The notes beneath the pieces are model-generated. The model was not told where the DNA came from. It did no database searches and saw only the letters and a list, made by a program, of their open reading frames with translations. From Enoplolaimus lenunculus (lineage: Eukaryota; Nematoda; Enoplea; Enoplida; Thoracostomopsidae), in assembly GCA_030248215.1 (NCBI GenBank), contig JASANG010000613.1, positions 124,001-188,000 on the forward strand: a DNA stretch of 64,000 bases, in the 5' to 3' direction. A program made the translations under genes and the position numbers. Position 1 is the stretch's first letter. Every line of letters starts with the position of its first letter. Below are positions 46,001 through 58,333 of the stretch, piece by piece.

Positions 46001-49000
46001 CTGGTGCGGTTGTTGGTAAATTTTCTGAGCGCAAATATACTATAGTTAAGGTTGAACGTGGAACACCCCCACCCGAAGGACTGTAGTTCAGTTTGTATAC
46101 GTATGGAAAAATAACGGAAATGGAAACAGAAAAGGAATATTTATGTATGAAAGTTTCAAAGATGTTTTTCGTTTTTGCCAACGCAATAGAGGTGTGCAAA
46201 TAACAACCGGACTTTCTAAATATTTTGAGCAAAAAATAGCGGATGCATCGAAATTTTGAAGATTTTGCATGAATTTCGCAATTTTTATTTCATTTTGAAC
46301 AGTTGCAACGTATTTGTAATGAGAAATTGCCAGATATATACATCATTTAGAACTAATTTTGGGACGTAAAATTTACAGAATTTTCGTTAATTCTATAACG
46401 GAAACGAACACTGATGTTTACCGGAAACGGATATCCGGTTACACCGTGCTGTAGTTCGAATCCGAACTTGGAAGTATGGGTCTAATGAAATAGAAAATAT
46501 TCATGGAGGAAGAGTTTAATAGGACAATTAGCATGGTCGACTACAGATGAGCACCGGATATCTGAATATCAGGATCAGGATATCCTGATATGAAAAATAA
46601 CCGGATATGTATCCAAATACGTGTATCCGAATATCCGGATATCCGAAATGCTATTTTGTAAAATTTTTTGGAATATGTTTGCATTGTTTCACCATTTAAG
46701 TAGCTGGAGTTGACTAAAAGAAATTCTGTAGTCAAACCTGAGATAAATATATATTGAACCACATTGCTACATAATTCCATGATGATTTAAACTTTTGATT
46801 CGCTAAAGCTGAATTTTGGTCGCTGTAAAATTTATTTATTATAGATTTTATTTTTGGCGCTAAATTTAGTATATAATCCGAAGAATTTGGTTCTAACAAA
46901 TGTAATTGTAAATTTTTCGGTTGTATAGCTATAGGAGTGGTTTAAAGAAGAGGCCATGGGGTAACCTCAATCCGGATTTATTTCTATCAAGCAAGGAAAC
47001 GGCTTCATTTAAGCATGTTCTAACGATTACCTGCCAATAATTGTCTTAACATTATAGATGGGCACCGAATATCCTAAAAGATATCCGGATATGTGTTTGA
47101 AAAGAAACGTGTATCCAGATATCCTGATATCCGGATATCCGAAATGCTATTGTGTAAATAATTTTTTAAAGTAACGTGCATTGTTTCACAGTTAAAGTAG
47201 CTAGAGCTGACGAAAACAAATTATGATGATTTAAAATTTGGATTTCTTAAAACATGCCAAAATTAAAAGAAAATTTTCAGTTTAGTTTGATATTTACCTC
47301 TCAAAATTAGCCCAGTGAAAAAGTCAATTCTAATCAATCTTGATTTAATAAGACGCCAAGCTTGAAGGTAATATGCAAATTAGTTATTAGCTAACTATTA
47401 ATTTATCGGTTTTGGAGGTTTATAAGCAATTTCCTCTGATTCCTCGCACCCAAAAACCCTTCAGCCACCATAATAATTTTTGGAATAATTTAAAAAGTCC
47501 TAGTTTTGTCTTGTCAATTAAGCTAATATGCAAATTAGCTATTAGCTAACTATTCAATTATCGGTTTTGGATGTTTGTAAACTATTTATTCAAATTCCTT
47601 GCACCTAAAAACCCTTTAGTGCTGAAATTATATTGCTTTTAACCTTACTAATTAGTGAAACATTGTAAAAGTCCTAATTTAGGCTTATAAAATATGCTAA
47701 AATGCAAATTATCTATTAGCTAATTGCTCAATTATTCGGTTTGGAGGTTTGTAAACAGACTACGCAGATTCGTCGCACCTAAAAACCCTTTAATGCTGAA
47801 ATTAGATTGCTTCTAACTGTAATAATTAGTGAAATATTGTGAAAAGTCCTAATTTAGGCTTAATTAATTATGCAAATTAGCCTGTAGCTAATAAACGGCT
47901 TAAAAGTTTAAAACCCCAATGCGAGGTTAACACCCCAGGATAATTGGCTTTCAAACAAAAAAAGTTTATCAAAATCGGTTCAGCCGTTCCTGAGATTCTT
48001 TTCGGACTGACAGACGGACAGACGGACGGACGGACAGACGGACGGACGGACATCCACCTTTCGACCTCCAAGTACAAAACATAAAACGCTTCGCGAAACT
48101 CCGAGCTTCGCTCGGAGTTTCGCTTCGCTCAATTACAATATTCCCTCTCAGAAAATTTTTTGGTGAAAAATGCGTTTCAAAGCATTTACGAGCCTTCCCC
48201 CATCAGAAATTTCTGGATCCGCCGCTGAAAGTGGGGTACCACCAAAAGTATTATGGGTTTATCTTTGTACCATCAAGCGTATTAAGTATATGCCAATGTG
48301 GTTCTTCTTGGAACGTTAAACGAATCGTGTATATATAGTTCCAGGGAAGGGTTACAATCGATACAATCGTAGACAAACCAAATCAACTCAATTTTAGGTG
48401 GCCAACGCAAGTATTTATTTAGTCAGCAATCTTCTAAAACCGAATACCCAGCGAAGCAGATGCATATAAAAAACTATTTATAGAATTGTATGTTTTACGC
48501 TCATAGCAATCGGCTTGTGAGTTAGGGTATTTCCCTTAGAGCAACAAGTTAAAACAAGTGCTTGAGTAACAAAAATTGATGTTCGGAATCCCAAAAAACG
48601 CAAAATCGAGTTTCGAATATCCGATATAGAAGATTTAATTTCGAATATACGGATAAATATACGTCAAGAATTGTCGGATATCCAGATATGAAAAAATATC
48701 CGATGCCCATCACTATGGTCGATGCCTGGATTTAATTTCAAAAAAGGTTAATTTCAATCATGAACAGGCTGTGAAGGCAGAGTATTGTTTTCACTTGAAC
48801 GAATATCAAAGTTAGACATGTTACCTATAGTATAGATAGATATACTGCATTGTTTATCGAATGCTGGCAAATGTTTCGGCAAAATTAATTCATCATATTC
48901 ATTTGGCTTTAACTTGTGTCAGGCTTAATCTCACATCTACAAATGCAAAACTATTTACTAGAAAAAGACCAAGCGTTGCTTAAATTTTTATAGTCACCGT

Positions 49001-50601
49001 TAAGAAACTTTGTCCAACACTGAACCAGGACAGTTCGATCCGCGGCCATTCCTAAATTCTGCATGGATTCCTAAAATAATCTTACAGATCATTCGGCCAC
49101 CGATTACCTTGATCGTCGAGCAACATATTATCCGGCTTAACATCACGATGTATCACACAGTGTCGATGCAAATAATCCAACGCAAGTGCAATTTCGTAGA
49201 AATACTCACGTGTTTGTTGTGTTGAGAAACGTTTACATTCACCCAAATGATATCGTAGGTCACCGCCTAGGAGCAAATCAAAAACGATAAACAAATACTC
49301 GTCGTCTTGGAACGCGTACCATAAGTTGACCAGGAACGGATGATTTAAACATGATAAGATGTCCACCTCGCGTGCAAAATTGCTAAATGCATTCGATTCT
49401 ACACACTGTAGTTTGGTAATGTATTTCATGGCAAAAAAGCGTTTGGTGTCGTGTTTTTGAACGATGCACACCTGAAATAGCAAATAAGTCCAGTAGGGTT
49501 ATATATACAAGGGAATGCATAGACCAGGTATACCCTGTTTCGAAATATCTGGAGAGACATGGAAAAGTCTTTTGAACTTGATTTGTTTACCTTCAAGGCC
49601 TTAGAGATCAAAAGTTTTTATAAAATTTATGCCGTCTCGAAATAAAATCCTGACTACACCCTAATAATTAGATCAGTAGCTATCTCTTGCTGTAGGACTA
49701 AAAAAATTTTCCAATGGGACGAGCTAGCATTTCAAATGAGGTATAAGCAAGGTTGAAATTTTTGGCCCGAGTAAAGATCAGGGGCGGGACGTTTTTCTGT
49801 GGGACCGCAATAGGGTAAGCTTAAGCTTTGCACTAATTTTTTGCTTGGCTTAGGCTTAGGTTTAGGCTTAGGCTTAGGCTTAGGAATATACTCATTCTTA
49901 CGCTTAGGTTTAGGCTCAGACATAGGAATATGCTTATAATACTATTCCGCCCCTGTGCAATTTTTCTATGGTGAAGATCAAAACTTCTGCAGCGGGGCTG
50001 AGACACCCTGGCCGCTCTGGCGATGGGCCCGGAAATGCGCTGTCACAGCAGTAATTTCACGGACCGGCTTCTTTCTCACCATGTCCATAACAATTTTTAC
50101 GAAGAAAAGCTTAACCTAAGCCTTAGCCTTAGCTTGGGCTTTAGGTTTGCAATAAAATTTAAGACTTGGTTTCAGGGTTTGGCGTTCGGTACCCGTTACA
50201 AGCTTGGGTCTGGTTCCAAAGTATAATTTTAAATACGAATTTTTGAAATGAGTTTTGGTAGCTATGATCGAAGATCGATGGTATTAAATTTCCTGCAGTC
50301 AAACCATTGCAGCATGTCAATGCTGTAGTGTATACTCGCCGCACGGCATGGCAAACTTTTTATTAAAAATTACCGCACATCGCCGCGAGCCAGCGTCAGG
50401 CGGCGTAGCGGCAGCGCGCGGCGGCATCCGGTAAGGTTAAAGTACAGCGCAGTCCTTAGCATTTAGCATATATTACTGAGATTGTACCGTGGATTTTGAA
50501 AGAAAATTTGGCAATTAAATTACTTTTCCAAATGTCCCTTTGCCAATAGTTTGACGAATTTTGAAATCGTCCAAACTAATCGCTTCTTGCTCGGTTGTAT
50601 C
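43056..50601 (-). CDS. STK32: YANK/STK32-type serine/threonine kinase, 5' end not found
   Basis: Protein kinase of the AGC-like YANK (STK32A/B/C) family. Exons: 50601-50524, 49471-49108, 45957-45763, 44838-44633, 43966-43649, 43259-43056. Phases agree at each junction; 1365 nt or 454 residues are visible, but no ATG exon was found upstream. Motifs in order: glycine loop GKGTFGK, AMKYI lysine, REVDIL glutamate, FLVNLWYAFQDDE, GGDLRYHL, catalytic loop HRDVKPDN, DFN in place of DFG, GTKAYMAPE, DWWSLGIACYE. The tail has the family signature LNCDPTFELEETI and an NREK segment. DFN also occurs in vertebrate STK32, so it is not damage. The long intron between the second and third exons holds nested transposons. 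The paralogue (A, B or C) cannot be decided. Confidence 0.92.
46089..46448 (+). mobile_element. hAT MITE, family 5 (GGAAACGGATATCC type)
   Basis: 360 bp with an exact 8-bp duplication CTGTAGTT. The right end is GATATCCGGTTACACCGTG; the left tip (CAGTTTGTATACG) has diverged. It lies in the STK32 intron, close to the third visible exon. Confidence 0.8.
46542..48715 (+). mobile_element. 2.2-kb hAT-like element with GATGGGCA tips and nested insertions
   Basis: Tips TACAGATGAGCACCGG and CCGATGCCCATCACTA are imperfect inverted repeats. Flanks TGGTCGAC/TGGTCGAT match at 7 of 8. Inside lie a second copy of the left tip (47053) and an octamer-rich repeat block (47361-48131). It lies in the STK32 intron. 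An inverted fragment of the family lies at about 29204-29345. Confidence 0.65.
47361..48131 (+). repeat. half-copy of the octamer-rich long repeat with a GGACGGAC microsatellite
   Basis: Repeated units of about 150-190 bp carrying ATGCAAATTA are followed by a run of GGACAGACGGACGGAC units (about 48010-48050) and the tip CGAGCTTCGCTC. It matches 15164-15787 in reverse and the arms of 17239-19453. Confidence 0.7.
49845..49935 (+). repeat. interstitial TTAGGC tract
   Basis: Contains three perfect TTAGGC units plus a partial one (49862-49884) among degenerate TTAGG/TTTAGGC units. Shorter relatives lie at 26380-26430, 50105-50150, 60530-60605 and 62040-62070. Confidence 0.8.
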
Positions 50602-53084
50602 CTGCAAACCACAGTTTGACGTTCGGCAAATGCTCGCGTGAGACGACGGTGAACATGTCGAGTGTTGAACACCCATTGAAATTTCAAAATTTAAATTTTA
50701 TAATTTATATATAAATTAATGTTTATCGATTTTGTTGTGAACTGCAGCGCAGTTTCTTGTCAGGAAAACCTTACGTATGTTATATAAATGTAAGTAGGTA
50801 GATGGGTTTTCCAACTTACAACTTGAGTTTATGATCTGGCAAATTTTACAACAAATATTTTCGGCAGACGTGGAAATCACAGTAGGCAAAGTCACCAACT
50901 GCTTTTTAAAGATTCAAATTTGCGCGTGCTCAGGTATAAAGTACAATAGCTGATTTATACTTAAAACTTTATGTCAATTGTGGTCAGCCAACCCCGTTAG
51001 CGATACAGAGGGGTGGGTGGTATGCACCTGTCAGAAATGTTTTTGTAATAAATGATTTCTTACCTTACAATTTTTCTCTTCAAAAAAACTGGCACATATG
51101 TAGCATACAGTGAAAGTTGCGTTTCATAACATTTGCCATCCCGCCCCGGTCAGAAATTTATAAATCCGCCGCTGGCCTGCCCATAACCAGAAGCCGACTT
51201 TAATACACCCACGGGCACGAAGCAATGGTACAGAAATGAAACCTTGATAAATATATGTTGAATGACATTGTCGAAAAAAACTTTTCTGGCAACTGGTTCA
51301 TCATCGAAAATTGCTTTTATAAATTCAATTTCTTTGCTCTTGAAAATCACACATTTTTGTTTTCAAAATAACCAAATTTAGTCATGTTCGCACCTCATCA
51401 CAACATGATGCCTATACTTTACAGTGCAATTTTAAAAAGAGGTCACATTTTCATGCCATACCGAGCTTCGAAGTTCGAATATACTGCTATGAACAGCTAT
51501 ACAGCGTTATGAAAATTACCAGTTATACATGGATTAGATATGTTGTTTCCAGGGTGCAACCGGAGGTGAAAAATACCAGAACCGGAGCCGGAGGTCAACG
51601 AAACTTCCCGGAGCTGGAGCCGGAGGTGAGGCGAAATTAGGTAGTAAAAATGACGGTTAATTTAGCCAATATTTGCAATATATATGTTGCTACGTTGTAA
51701 ATGGTTTTAATACGCTAATTTTCTGCGAAATTTCGGAAATTCTTTCCTGAAAATTGTGACAAAAGTATAACGAAACGCGCTCAACAGATAAATTTTGCAA
51801 AATTTTGCTACCGAAATTGCTGGAACTTCCGGCCAAAATTCAACCGGAGCCAGCGCCGTAGCCGGAGGCCGATATTGTGCCGAAGCCGGAGCCGAAGGCA
51901 GACCTCCGGTTGCACTCTGGTTGGCCCCCGTACACTTTCCTTTACTTTTAAGTTTAATGCTTTTTACAGACATAGGTTTAAGGTTAGCAAAGCCTTAGGC
52001 AAATGTTTTAGCGTAGCCAAGAAATGGAACAATCTTTCAACAAAAAGAGAGTTAAAGTTTGTCACCTTCAGGAGACCTCATCTACAAATGACTATAAATC
52101 CATTGCACGACCGTTTGTTTACGTCTGTCCACTCGTATAGCGACTGTGTACCTGTCGATTTTTTGATAAATTTTTTCAATTATTCACGTCGGTGTGATTT
52201 TGACAAAAAACGTGCATTTTTCAAAACTTGAACAACAGCTCAAGAATGTCTGTTAATAGGTACTCTCTTATATATGATCTTTCTCTCGAGTTAAATTGTT
52301 TGATTTGTCTTTAAATTTAAAAAATTATTAAAAATTGAACTTTTAAAAAACACAAGGCTACGTTGAATTAAAACCCTAAGTTGTTCGGGGCTAAAAAATA
52401 AATGAATATATATATTCAAAGACTCAAACATGCGTCTTTTCTCAGAGAAATTGAATGTAAGGACCACAATTTTTGCAATAATTCCGAAAAGAAATTTTTA
52501 TCAATTTCTTGAACTTTCACGAGGGTTATCTTCGGCTAAAAATGAAATGAAATATTGTCGCAAATCTTGTCTACAAGATATCATCTTTTCACCTTGACAA
52601 AATTAACATATATACTAACCCTTTTTGCAGCTTGAGACAATTAAAAATTGAAACTAATGCGGATGCGGATCGGCAGCCAGTTGCTTAAACGTGCATGTCC
52701 AAATATCCGAACAATATATTTGCATCCCAAATCATTGGTAACCTGAGGTCTTACGCAGGGTAAACGCCGAAATTTCTCAACATTAATCTTTTCCATATTT
52801 GGTTTCATCAGCAGCACATTGAAAACTTCAGAAGAAAATAGGTATTTTAAAGGGTTGAACATATAGACGTCTCTTAAAAACAAACGACTGGCTGTACTTT
52901 AACCAAAACCATTCACCTGTTTTATATAATCGAAAGCTAAACACACGTGTTAATTGGCTAATTTACCGGACCGTAGCCAGAGACAGGTCAGAGTGGTTCA
53001 GCGCACATGAAATTTTTGACCCATGTAACCCCCGCTGCCGCCCCAAAATCCAACCATCCCTTCACAAAAATTTGAAATATGGTC
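50602..53084. other. STK32 5' flank
   Basis: The missing first exon or exons of the kinase should lie here or further right, but no convincing ATG exon ending in phase 0 was found. One GCCGGAG-type MITE is present. Confidence 0.4.
51550..51919 (+). mobile_element. hAT-like MITE, GCCGGAG type
   Basis: Tips CAGGGTGCAACCGGAG and CTCCGGTTGCACTCTG, 370 bp. Flanks GTTGTTTC/GTTGGCCC match at 5 of 8 only. Related pieces lie at 58717, 45010, 44010, 60790-60986 and 63600. Confidence 0.6.
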
Positions 53085-53665
53085 GAAGGTTGGATTTTGG
53101 GGGATTTTGGGATTTCGGGATACGATCGAAGGTGGGATTTTGGGATTTCGGGATATGGTCAATAATGGGATTTTGGGATTTCGGGATATGATTAAAGGCG
53201 GGATTTAGGAATTTTGGGATGTCGGGATATGATCAAAGATGAAATTTTGGGATTTCACGATATGGTCGAAGGCGGGATTTTGACATTTTAGTATTTCAGG
53301 ATATGATCTGAAGTGGGATTTTGAAATTTGTGGATATGGTAGAAGGTGGGATTTTGGGATTTCGGGATTTCATCAAAGGTGGGAATTTTGAGATTTTGGG
53401 TTTTCGCGATATGGTCAATGGTCGAATTTAAGAATTCGGGATATAGACGAAGGTGGGATTTTAGAATTTCGGGATATGGTTCAACGGGAGATTTTGTGAT
53501 TCTTGGATTTCGGGATACGGTCGAAGGTGGGGTTTTTGGGATTAAGGGATATGGTCGAAGATGGGATTTTGGGATTTTGGAATATAATCGAAGGTGGTAT
53601 TTTGGGATTTCGGGATGTGGCTGAAGAGCGGATTCTGGGATTTTGAAATTTCGGGATATGGCCGA
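53085..53665 (+). repeat. GGGATTTTGGGATTTCGGGATATGG minisatellite
   Basis: Degenerate array of units of roughly 30-60 bp built from GGGATTTTGGGATTTC, GGGATATGGTCGAAGG and variants. Confidence 0.92.
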
Positions 53666-53689
53666 AAAAGTAGCTCCTAAAACGCCTAA

Positions 53690-54520
53690 ACCATAAACCA
53701 AAGCCCAATCATAATCCTAAGCGCAAGCCTAAGTCTAAGATATAGCCCATTGGTAATTTAAGATCTAACCAATGTTTAAACCAAAGCCTGTTCATAGTCT
53801 CGACCTAAGCATAAACATAAGTCTATGACATTTACGGTCTAATCTATACTTAAACTAAAGCCTGTTCCTAACGCCTAAGCCTTAACCAAAGCCCAAGCCT
53901 AAGCGTAAGCATAAGCCTCAGCCTAAAATCTAGCAAATGGGTCATTTACGATTTAATCTATGTTTAACCAATTCAAAATGCCTCAGCCTAAGCCAAACCT
54001 TTAGCCTAAGTATAAGGTTTAGCCCATGGGTATTTTAGATCTAACCAATGTTTAAACCAAAACCTATTCATAAAGTCTCGACTTACTTAGCCTAAACATA
54101 AGCCTATGCCATTTACGGTCTAATCTACGGTTAAACCAACGCCTGCTCCTAGAGCATAATTATAAACCAAAGCCCAAACCGAAACCTAAGCCTAAGCCTA
54201 TAGCCCAAGAGTGATTTTAAGATTTTATGTTTAATCCAATTCCGAAAGCCTCAGCCTAACGCTATAACTAAGCCTATGCCTAATCATAAAGCATAAACCT
54301 AACCCCAAGTTTAAACTTAAGCCTGAGTCTGAGCCATTGAATAAGTCAAAGGCTAAGCGAAAGGTTAAGCATCTATAAAATCTGCATCCAAGCTTACGCC
54401 AGATCCCACGGATAAACTCCTAATTCTAATTTTAAGCCTCAGACGGAGCTTTGCGTAATCCCAAACCTAATCTTGAGCCCGAGGATTGCCTAATCCTAAA
54501 CCTAAGCCTAAGCCCAAGAA
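53690..54520. repeat. degenerate CCTAAGC (TTAGGC-like) array
   Basis: Over 800 bp dominated by CCTAAG, CCTAAGCC and CCCAAGCC words, on a longer irregular period marked by recurring GCCCATGGG-like and ATTTACGGTCTAATC segments. It directly follows the GGGATTTT minisatellite. Confidence 0.85.
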
Positions 54521-55416
54521 ATTTTTTGCGATGTATTTCATTGAAATCAAAGCTATCAATTTTTTTAGCTGGGACGGTGAGGTTTTTGGACGGCAGTATA
54601 GTACACATGGGCCAAATCTTTTGCTTCTTTCTGGAAAAGTATGAGCTTTACCTGTGAACAAAGCAAAATCTTCATTTGCTTCTCCTACAATCTCTCCTAA
54701 ACATTTCGGCTTGGCTACCGGCCTGTGTGAATCAGGCATGGATAAAAATTTGCAAAAATTAAACAAATCAAATCAAACATTCCAAAAGTAAGCTGGTTAA
54801 ATAGGTTAAATGGCAGGCACTCTTAATAAAACAAATACGATAGAATCGCGAAACTTAAAATTAATTGTACCCAAGGGTCGGTTTGTTGACACCAAAATAG
54901 TCAGACAGACTTTGTGACAACACACACGCGTAGGGTTTTTCGAGTAAATCTTGTGCCAGAACAAAGATGAATTTGAAAAGTTAAAAATGCAAAGCTTTAT
55001 ATAGCTTTTGAAGCTATTAAAGATGAAGTTTGAAACGTCGAATAATTTCGCCTAAGGCTATTTCCTACCCCTGATTCAAACCAAAACTGTAGTTTCGTCG
55101 GAAATTTACTAATTCATTCGAGTCTAAGCGTCGGCCGAGAGCCAGAGACGGGCATCAAAACAGACCTGATTGCGGATTTTGGCAACTAATAAAACATAAA
55201 GAGAAACAACTCATCGAACGAAGTGAGCGAGAAGCTAAATGCCATTTTCCCAGTACATAAGTAAAATTTTGTGAGGTGAAGAGTTCTTCCATTTTTATCG
55301 TAAAAATTTCTCTGATGGGAACTCATCTCTCTTCATTACCTCTAGAGCCTAGATCCGCCCCTAATATCATCTGTTATTTAAGGTTCTACCACACGTGCTG
55401 TACCCATCGTTGAACC
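54521..55416. other. lactonase 3' flank
   Basis: No gene seen. Contains fragments of the GGGCGGATCC-tipped repeat near 55330. Confidence 0.35.
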
Positions 55417-58333
55417 CTACGGGAACGTTTGCAAAACGACTGGTGAAGGGCAACTAGCTTCAACCCCGGTATAAACCAGCTTCCCGGTTTCATGATTAAC
55501 CTGAAATATGACAATACTATCGGAATCTTGGTTCGCAACTAGACACCATCTCCCGCATGGAGTCATCAGAAAATTTCTCGGCACCCGACCTCGTGTCCAC
55601 GTCCGGCCAATGAGCGTTAATATTCCCGTTTTACTGTCTGTTATCCGGTATTCAGTTATCGAATCATGAGCTCGGTTGGAAACGTACAAATAGCGATCTG
55701 CCCAGTCACCGGTCGACAAATGTATATCGGCGACGTTGTGTGTATTTTGATTGGTGGAAATAAAATCACGCGGCAGAGTATCAATAATTTGAACCAATTC
55801 GAGCGTGGGAAAGTCGTCAGGAACCGTGTTATCATTTTGAGTGGCCGTGGGAAAATTAATTGTTGACGAAGTGTTTCGAATTCGAAGTACCATAACTTGA
55901 CTAGACAGCTCGCATGAAACGTACAAGAATCGTTCACCAGTATCCATGGCCATATGCCGCGGGCCACTGCCTTCAGGGAGGCATATCCAGTTTTGACTGA
56001 TCAATTTCATTAGGCCTCGCTCTTGGTCAAGCTTGTATTTATAAATTCTGAAAAATGTAATAAAAAACGCTGCCAGCGACGCCATCGTTGTCGGTTTACG
56101 TGGAATTGGGATTCCGCTATACCTACTATCTCCGTGACGCTGGACGTCGTAACGAAAATTTTTTTCGCCGGACGCCTGCGCGCGGCGCATCTAAAGGTTA
56201 TTCTTATTTATGACGCGTAACGATGGACGGCGTCAGCAGAAATTTTATAGCTCAATTCTTACTTTCTCTCGAACAAAATAAAGGATTCCATACCATGCTT
56301 CTTTTGTCTGTTGCGAACAATTCTCCTATCTGTTCACCATTCGTGAAATATTATTTGTTTCAGATATTTGGGTCTCGTTTTCCTTTCGGTTGTTAGTGAT
56401 CGAGGAAGTTTTCGTACGACCCAAATATGCAAAAAAACTGTCTTACCTATCCGCTCCCAGATCGCTCACAAACACCACCCCGGCTTTAGTAACCACCGTG
56501 CAATGACAATGCGCGGTATCTTGGCGATCCTCAATGCGATGAGTAGCGTCAACGTGTTGATGAAACGATTGCTCGTGCAAGTCTCCAGCTGCATCGATCT
56601 TAAAACTCATGACACTTCCGGTGAAATAAGTTGCGTTCAACAGAATGGAGTCGTTGTAAACTGTTTGCTGGTAGCACGGACCAATTCCGTGGATGCTGTA
56701 CGAAGTACGCCGAGTTAGGCTGTAATCAGGTTTGATCTGAAAGCATCAGGTTTGGAACCAGGAATTGTCCGTAAAGTAGATTAGGCAAGCATATTTCTAG
56801 AGAGCGAAAGAAAACTTTTAGAACATAGAATTATCTTAATGTTGTGGAAAAAACTGTCGGTCCGCAAGGACATCGCTGTGTATATTAAAAAAGTGCCCCA
56901 GACTTGAATGTTTTAAATACTTCCTCGAAAATGTGGAGCGTTGGGCAAACACGATCATCCAGTAGTGCTAAACCCAAGATTAAACATGAAAATGAATTGC
57001 TTATATACTTAGGACTTAGCGTAATTTTTTGCTTCGGATTAGTTTCCGTGTCACACTTAAATTTTACGTTGTGGTTTATGGCTTGAGAATAAGTACGCTT
57101 AATGTAGACACGACTTCCTAAATCACAATTCAAATGATTTTCTTATAAAATTCACATCAAACGCCACGATACACCCATCGGTTGCGCCGTAATCTTCACT
57201 TGAAGCATACAGCCATTTCCGATTTTTTGATGTACACAAAAATGTTGGATTTGGCCCAGTGTAGACTGCGTCATGTAGTTGACATAATGTTCCTACAAAA
57301 AACATTCTGGCATCGTTTTAGCCAATTTTTGTGATTATCTAATTCAGTGTACTGTAGTGACCCGAATAAGAGAGGGACTGATATTTATTTGGCCTCTCGA
57401 GAGGTACCCCCTGTTATTTTGTTACGGACTGGTATTTATATTTAACCTGCCCTCCGCTGCCCTTCGTTACTGATATATCTGGTATTGCAATTATATATGC
57501 GTTGAATATACGTTTACTTGTCTTGTATAAAAAACCTGAGCGATAATGCAAAGTTATACTTACGAATGTACTTTCAAATCTTAAGCATGTATATATGCGT
57601 TAAAGATTCTAACTCAACTTTATTTTGCCCTGGAGTCATTGTGCAATGCAATTTGGGATAATTGACATTTATGGACTCTATTTAGGGTTTAGAGACTCTA
57701 TGCGCTTATGGACCCTTGTTAGGGATACGGACTCCTATTGATTGGGACTCAAAATGGGCACCTGCCCTCTTATCACCCACCTCTTATATTCGGGACACTA
57801 CAGTAAACAAATTATACAACAAACTAATTTGTAACTGCGCGGAAAATTAATGTAAATCCATTGCATAAAAATTGCTTATTGTTAGTGTCTTATAGGTAGC
57901 AATTTGCGAAATATGCTATGTCGTTGTTTTATGCACGTACTTTTCAATTATTTTTTCATCTGGCGAATATCGAATTATGAAATTTTTTTGCACATTGGGG
58001 CTTCTCATAAAAGCTGGCCAGATGAAACTATACGCTTGCGAAATCATATTTTGGCCGTACCTCTGCCTAAGCGCCTACTTAATCAGGATTTCAGTTCGAA
58101 AGTGTGTATAAACTTCATGTATAAATAAATAAGAAAACTTTTGACGTTTAGAATCCCGAATGTATATGTCGCTGATATTTAACCATTCAACAACCGGCTA
58201 TGAATAATATTTCAATATAAATTACTGTACCTTTCTGAATATCGAACTGAAATACGTAAATGCCTTTACCGTGTCCAAGCGGCGCATGACGTTCTTTTTG
58301 AGTGTACGTTCCGACGTAAATAATTAAACTCAT
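55417..58333 (-). CDS. 6-phosphogluconolactonase/carboxymuconate-cyclase-like beta-propeller protein, 4 exons
   Basis: Exons: 58333-58231, 57292-57156, 56736-56447, 56047-55417. Phases 1, 0 and 2 match across the junctions; total 1161 nt, 386 residues, normal for the YbhE/Pgl seven-bladed lactonase family. Motifs: N-terminal YVGTYT (6-11) and GKGIYVFQFD; a SDLGAD-R-IYKYKLD repeat across the last junction; EGSGPRH (about 202-208) followed by FLYVSCELSSQVMVL; a later blade with PRNFLMTPCGRWCLVANQDSDSIVIFQVN. Bacterial members hydrolyse 6-phosphogluconolactone and fungal relatives act on muconates; the animal substrate is unknown. The donor of exon 2 (GAT then gtgaat) is weak but the only in-phase choice. 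Intron 1 holds a Tc1-type MITE. No signal peptide seen. Confidence 0.88.
57352..57803 (+). mobile_element. Tc1/mariner-type MITE with TA duplication
   Basis: 452 bp. Ends CTGTAGTGACCCGAATAAGAG and its near complement, with TA on both sides, the superfamily's target site. It lies in intron 1 of the lactonase gene. No coding sequence. Confidence 0.8.

Noticed and set aside
49862-49884. True telomere end
   Set aside because: The tract is short, degenerate at its edges, and flanked on both sides by unique sequence and gene exons.
51875-52231. 118-codon plus-strand frame overlapping a MITE
   Set aside because: Starts inside transposon sequence and shows no domain or splice support.
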